This document shows positions 62,977 through 64,000 of a stretch of DNA of 64,000 nt, piece by piece (position 1 is the first letter of the stretch; every line of letters begins with the position of its first letter). The translations under genes and the position numbers were made by a program. The notes under the pieces were generated by a model. The model did not search any database. It had not been told where the DNA came from and saw only the letters and a list, made by a program, of their open reading frames with translations. The stretch comes from Puffinus mauretanicus (taxonomy: Eukaryota > Chordata > Aves > Procellariiformes > Procellariidae): the NCBI GenBank assembly GCA_023333565.1, contig JAJKFH010002311.1, positions 310,001 to 374,000 of the forward strand, read 5' to 3'.

Positions 62977-64000
62977 CTGTTAATAAAAAAGAAAACGGGT
63001 TTAATGTTCATTCTGTAATTCATTTTGAAGATCAACAGTTCACGAGAGGTTAAGCTGTGAATGAACTCTCGGCCTTTAGATAGCAGGAGTCTTTCCTAGG
63101 TAGGATTTTGAAAAGAAAAACCTCTTGGAAGGAGGTATACACTTTAATCTGCTAAAGAATAGCCTGAACCCAAACATGAAAAGCATCCAACTCCAGTCAG
63201 AGCTGTTAAGAGTTAAATAAAGGCAGAATAAGAGTAGATAACATCATGGTGATAATAATAGTAATAAAAGTAGAAGACAATTTGCTGAGCAGGGCCATTT
63301 CAAATCCTAAATGATCCATACTCCACAGAAATTCATTCTGCTTAGACTCTGAAGCGATCTGTTCAAACACAAGGAAAATATTCATAACATTTTTGTCCAA
63401 TCATGCTAATACCTCTTGGTCAGAGAGATGCCTGTGGTTTAAAAAAAGGGTGCAAGATTAAAAATAAATCCTTAAAATTACATTGTTTAAACCTGTCTCA
63501 CCACCTTGGTATATACATAACTCAAAAACAAGTTTCAATGACACATGGCGATTTCTGAAGATGCATATTACTAGGACACTAACCTGGTGCTCAGTTTATC
63601 ACTTCATTACGTTAAGTTCCTGAAGCACATTGGTATAAACAGTATTTTTTACTCCCCCCCCCCCCACCCTGTTTGACCTGTTTAGTTTAGCTACACAAAG
63701 AGGCCACCAAAATTAAATCTTGAAGGGATCCTACAGAAACAGGTTCTGCAGTCACCCGTATCAGTTACACCTCTTTCTCCTCTGATAAGCCTTCCAGCAC
63801 TGCAAGATACAAGATTCAATTACGGTAATTTGAGACTCCGTTCCTTGAAGCTTGTTCAGAAAACAATAACATTTCCCACAGGTTTATCCTGGCATGACCA
63901 TATTACACCTACTCTATTTGCTTTAGATAGCTAAAAGCAAGACACAGATTTGTTAGCTGTATCTGAGATTTCTGACATTATTAGGAAGGTCAGAAACACC
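62977..64000. other. Intron upstream of the first C2 exon seen
   Basis: One kb of intron containing the polypyrimidine tract and CAG acceptor at 62977-62979 and a C12 run at 63654-63665. No sequence resembling the canonical start exon (MATGLGEPVYG...) is present, so that exon lies beyond the window. Confidence 0.8.
63654..63665 (+). repeat. C12 homopolymer
   Basis: Run of 12 C preceded by a T-rich stretch. Confidence 0.9.

Overview
This is vertebrate, almost certainly avian, genomic DNA. Almost all of it is intron of one gene on the minus strand, NEDD4L (the NEDD4-2 HECT E3 ubiquitin ligase). Bird origin is suggested by 5'-truncated CR1 LINE fragments on both strands with the typical 3' end (GGTCCCTTCCAAC...ATTCTATGATTCT-like tails), by the absence of mammalian Alu/L1 sequence, and by compact exons with AT-rich introns. 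I saw no prokaryotic features, operons, CRISPR arrays, tRNA or rRNA.

The gene runs from high to low coordinates. Exon 1 lies outside the window (above 64000). Four coding exons of the N-terminal C2 domain follow: 62976-62903 (ESRILRVKVV...GA), 25735-25654 ([10 protein letters not shown]...), 19839-19801 (TLNPKWNEEFYFR) and 16960-16907 (VNPTNHRLLF...ENRL). They are separated by introns of about 37.2, 5.8 and 2.8 kb. All four have AG/GT splice borders, and their codon phases join into one uninterrupted frame that matches the NEDD4L C2 domain almost residue for residue. The next canonical exon (beginning TRDDFLGQ in the family) was not found and should lie below position 1.

The most interesting element is a large alternative first exon at 13340-12168. 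It lies inside the intron after the ENRL exon. It starts at an ATG in a strong Kozak context (MAHRLRFHFGSGRSNT...), runs 391 codons without a stop, and ends in phase 0 at a GTAAGT donor. Its start and several internal motifs resemble the long N-terminus of the paralogue NEDD4. It ends in the same phase as the ENRL exon, so it can splice to the same downstream exon. The product would be a NEDD4L that has lost most of the C2 domain and gained a Ser/Pro-rich, probably disordered tail with many basophilic-kinase and 14-3-3-like sites, including a full RSxSxP match. Upstream of it lie an E-box (GTCACGTG), a CCAAT box and upstream ATGs.

The rest is intron: CR1 pieces at about 16.5, 22.9, 26.3-26.9, 33.1, 39.4-39.8, 49.2-49.9 and 62.3 kb; a clear intronic CpG island at about 59.25-59.57 kb; smaller GC/CpG patches at about 2.4, 47-48, 52.4 and 56.5 kb; a few simple repeats and homopolymers; and weak MIR-like relics. 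I found no independent protein-coding gene nested in the introns.
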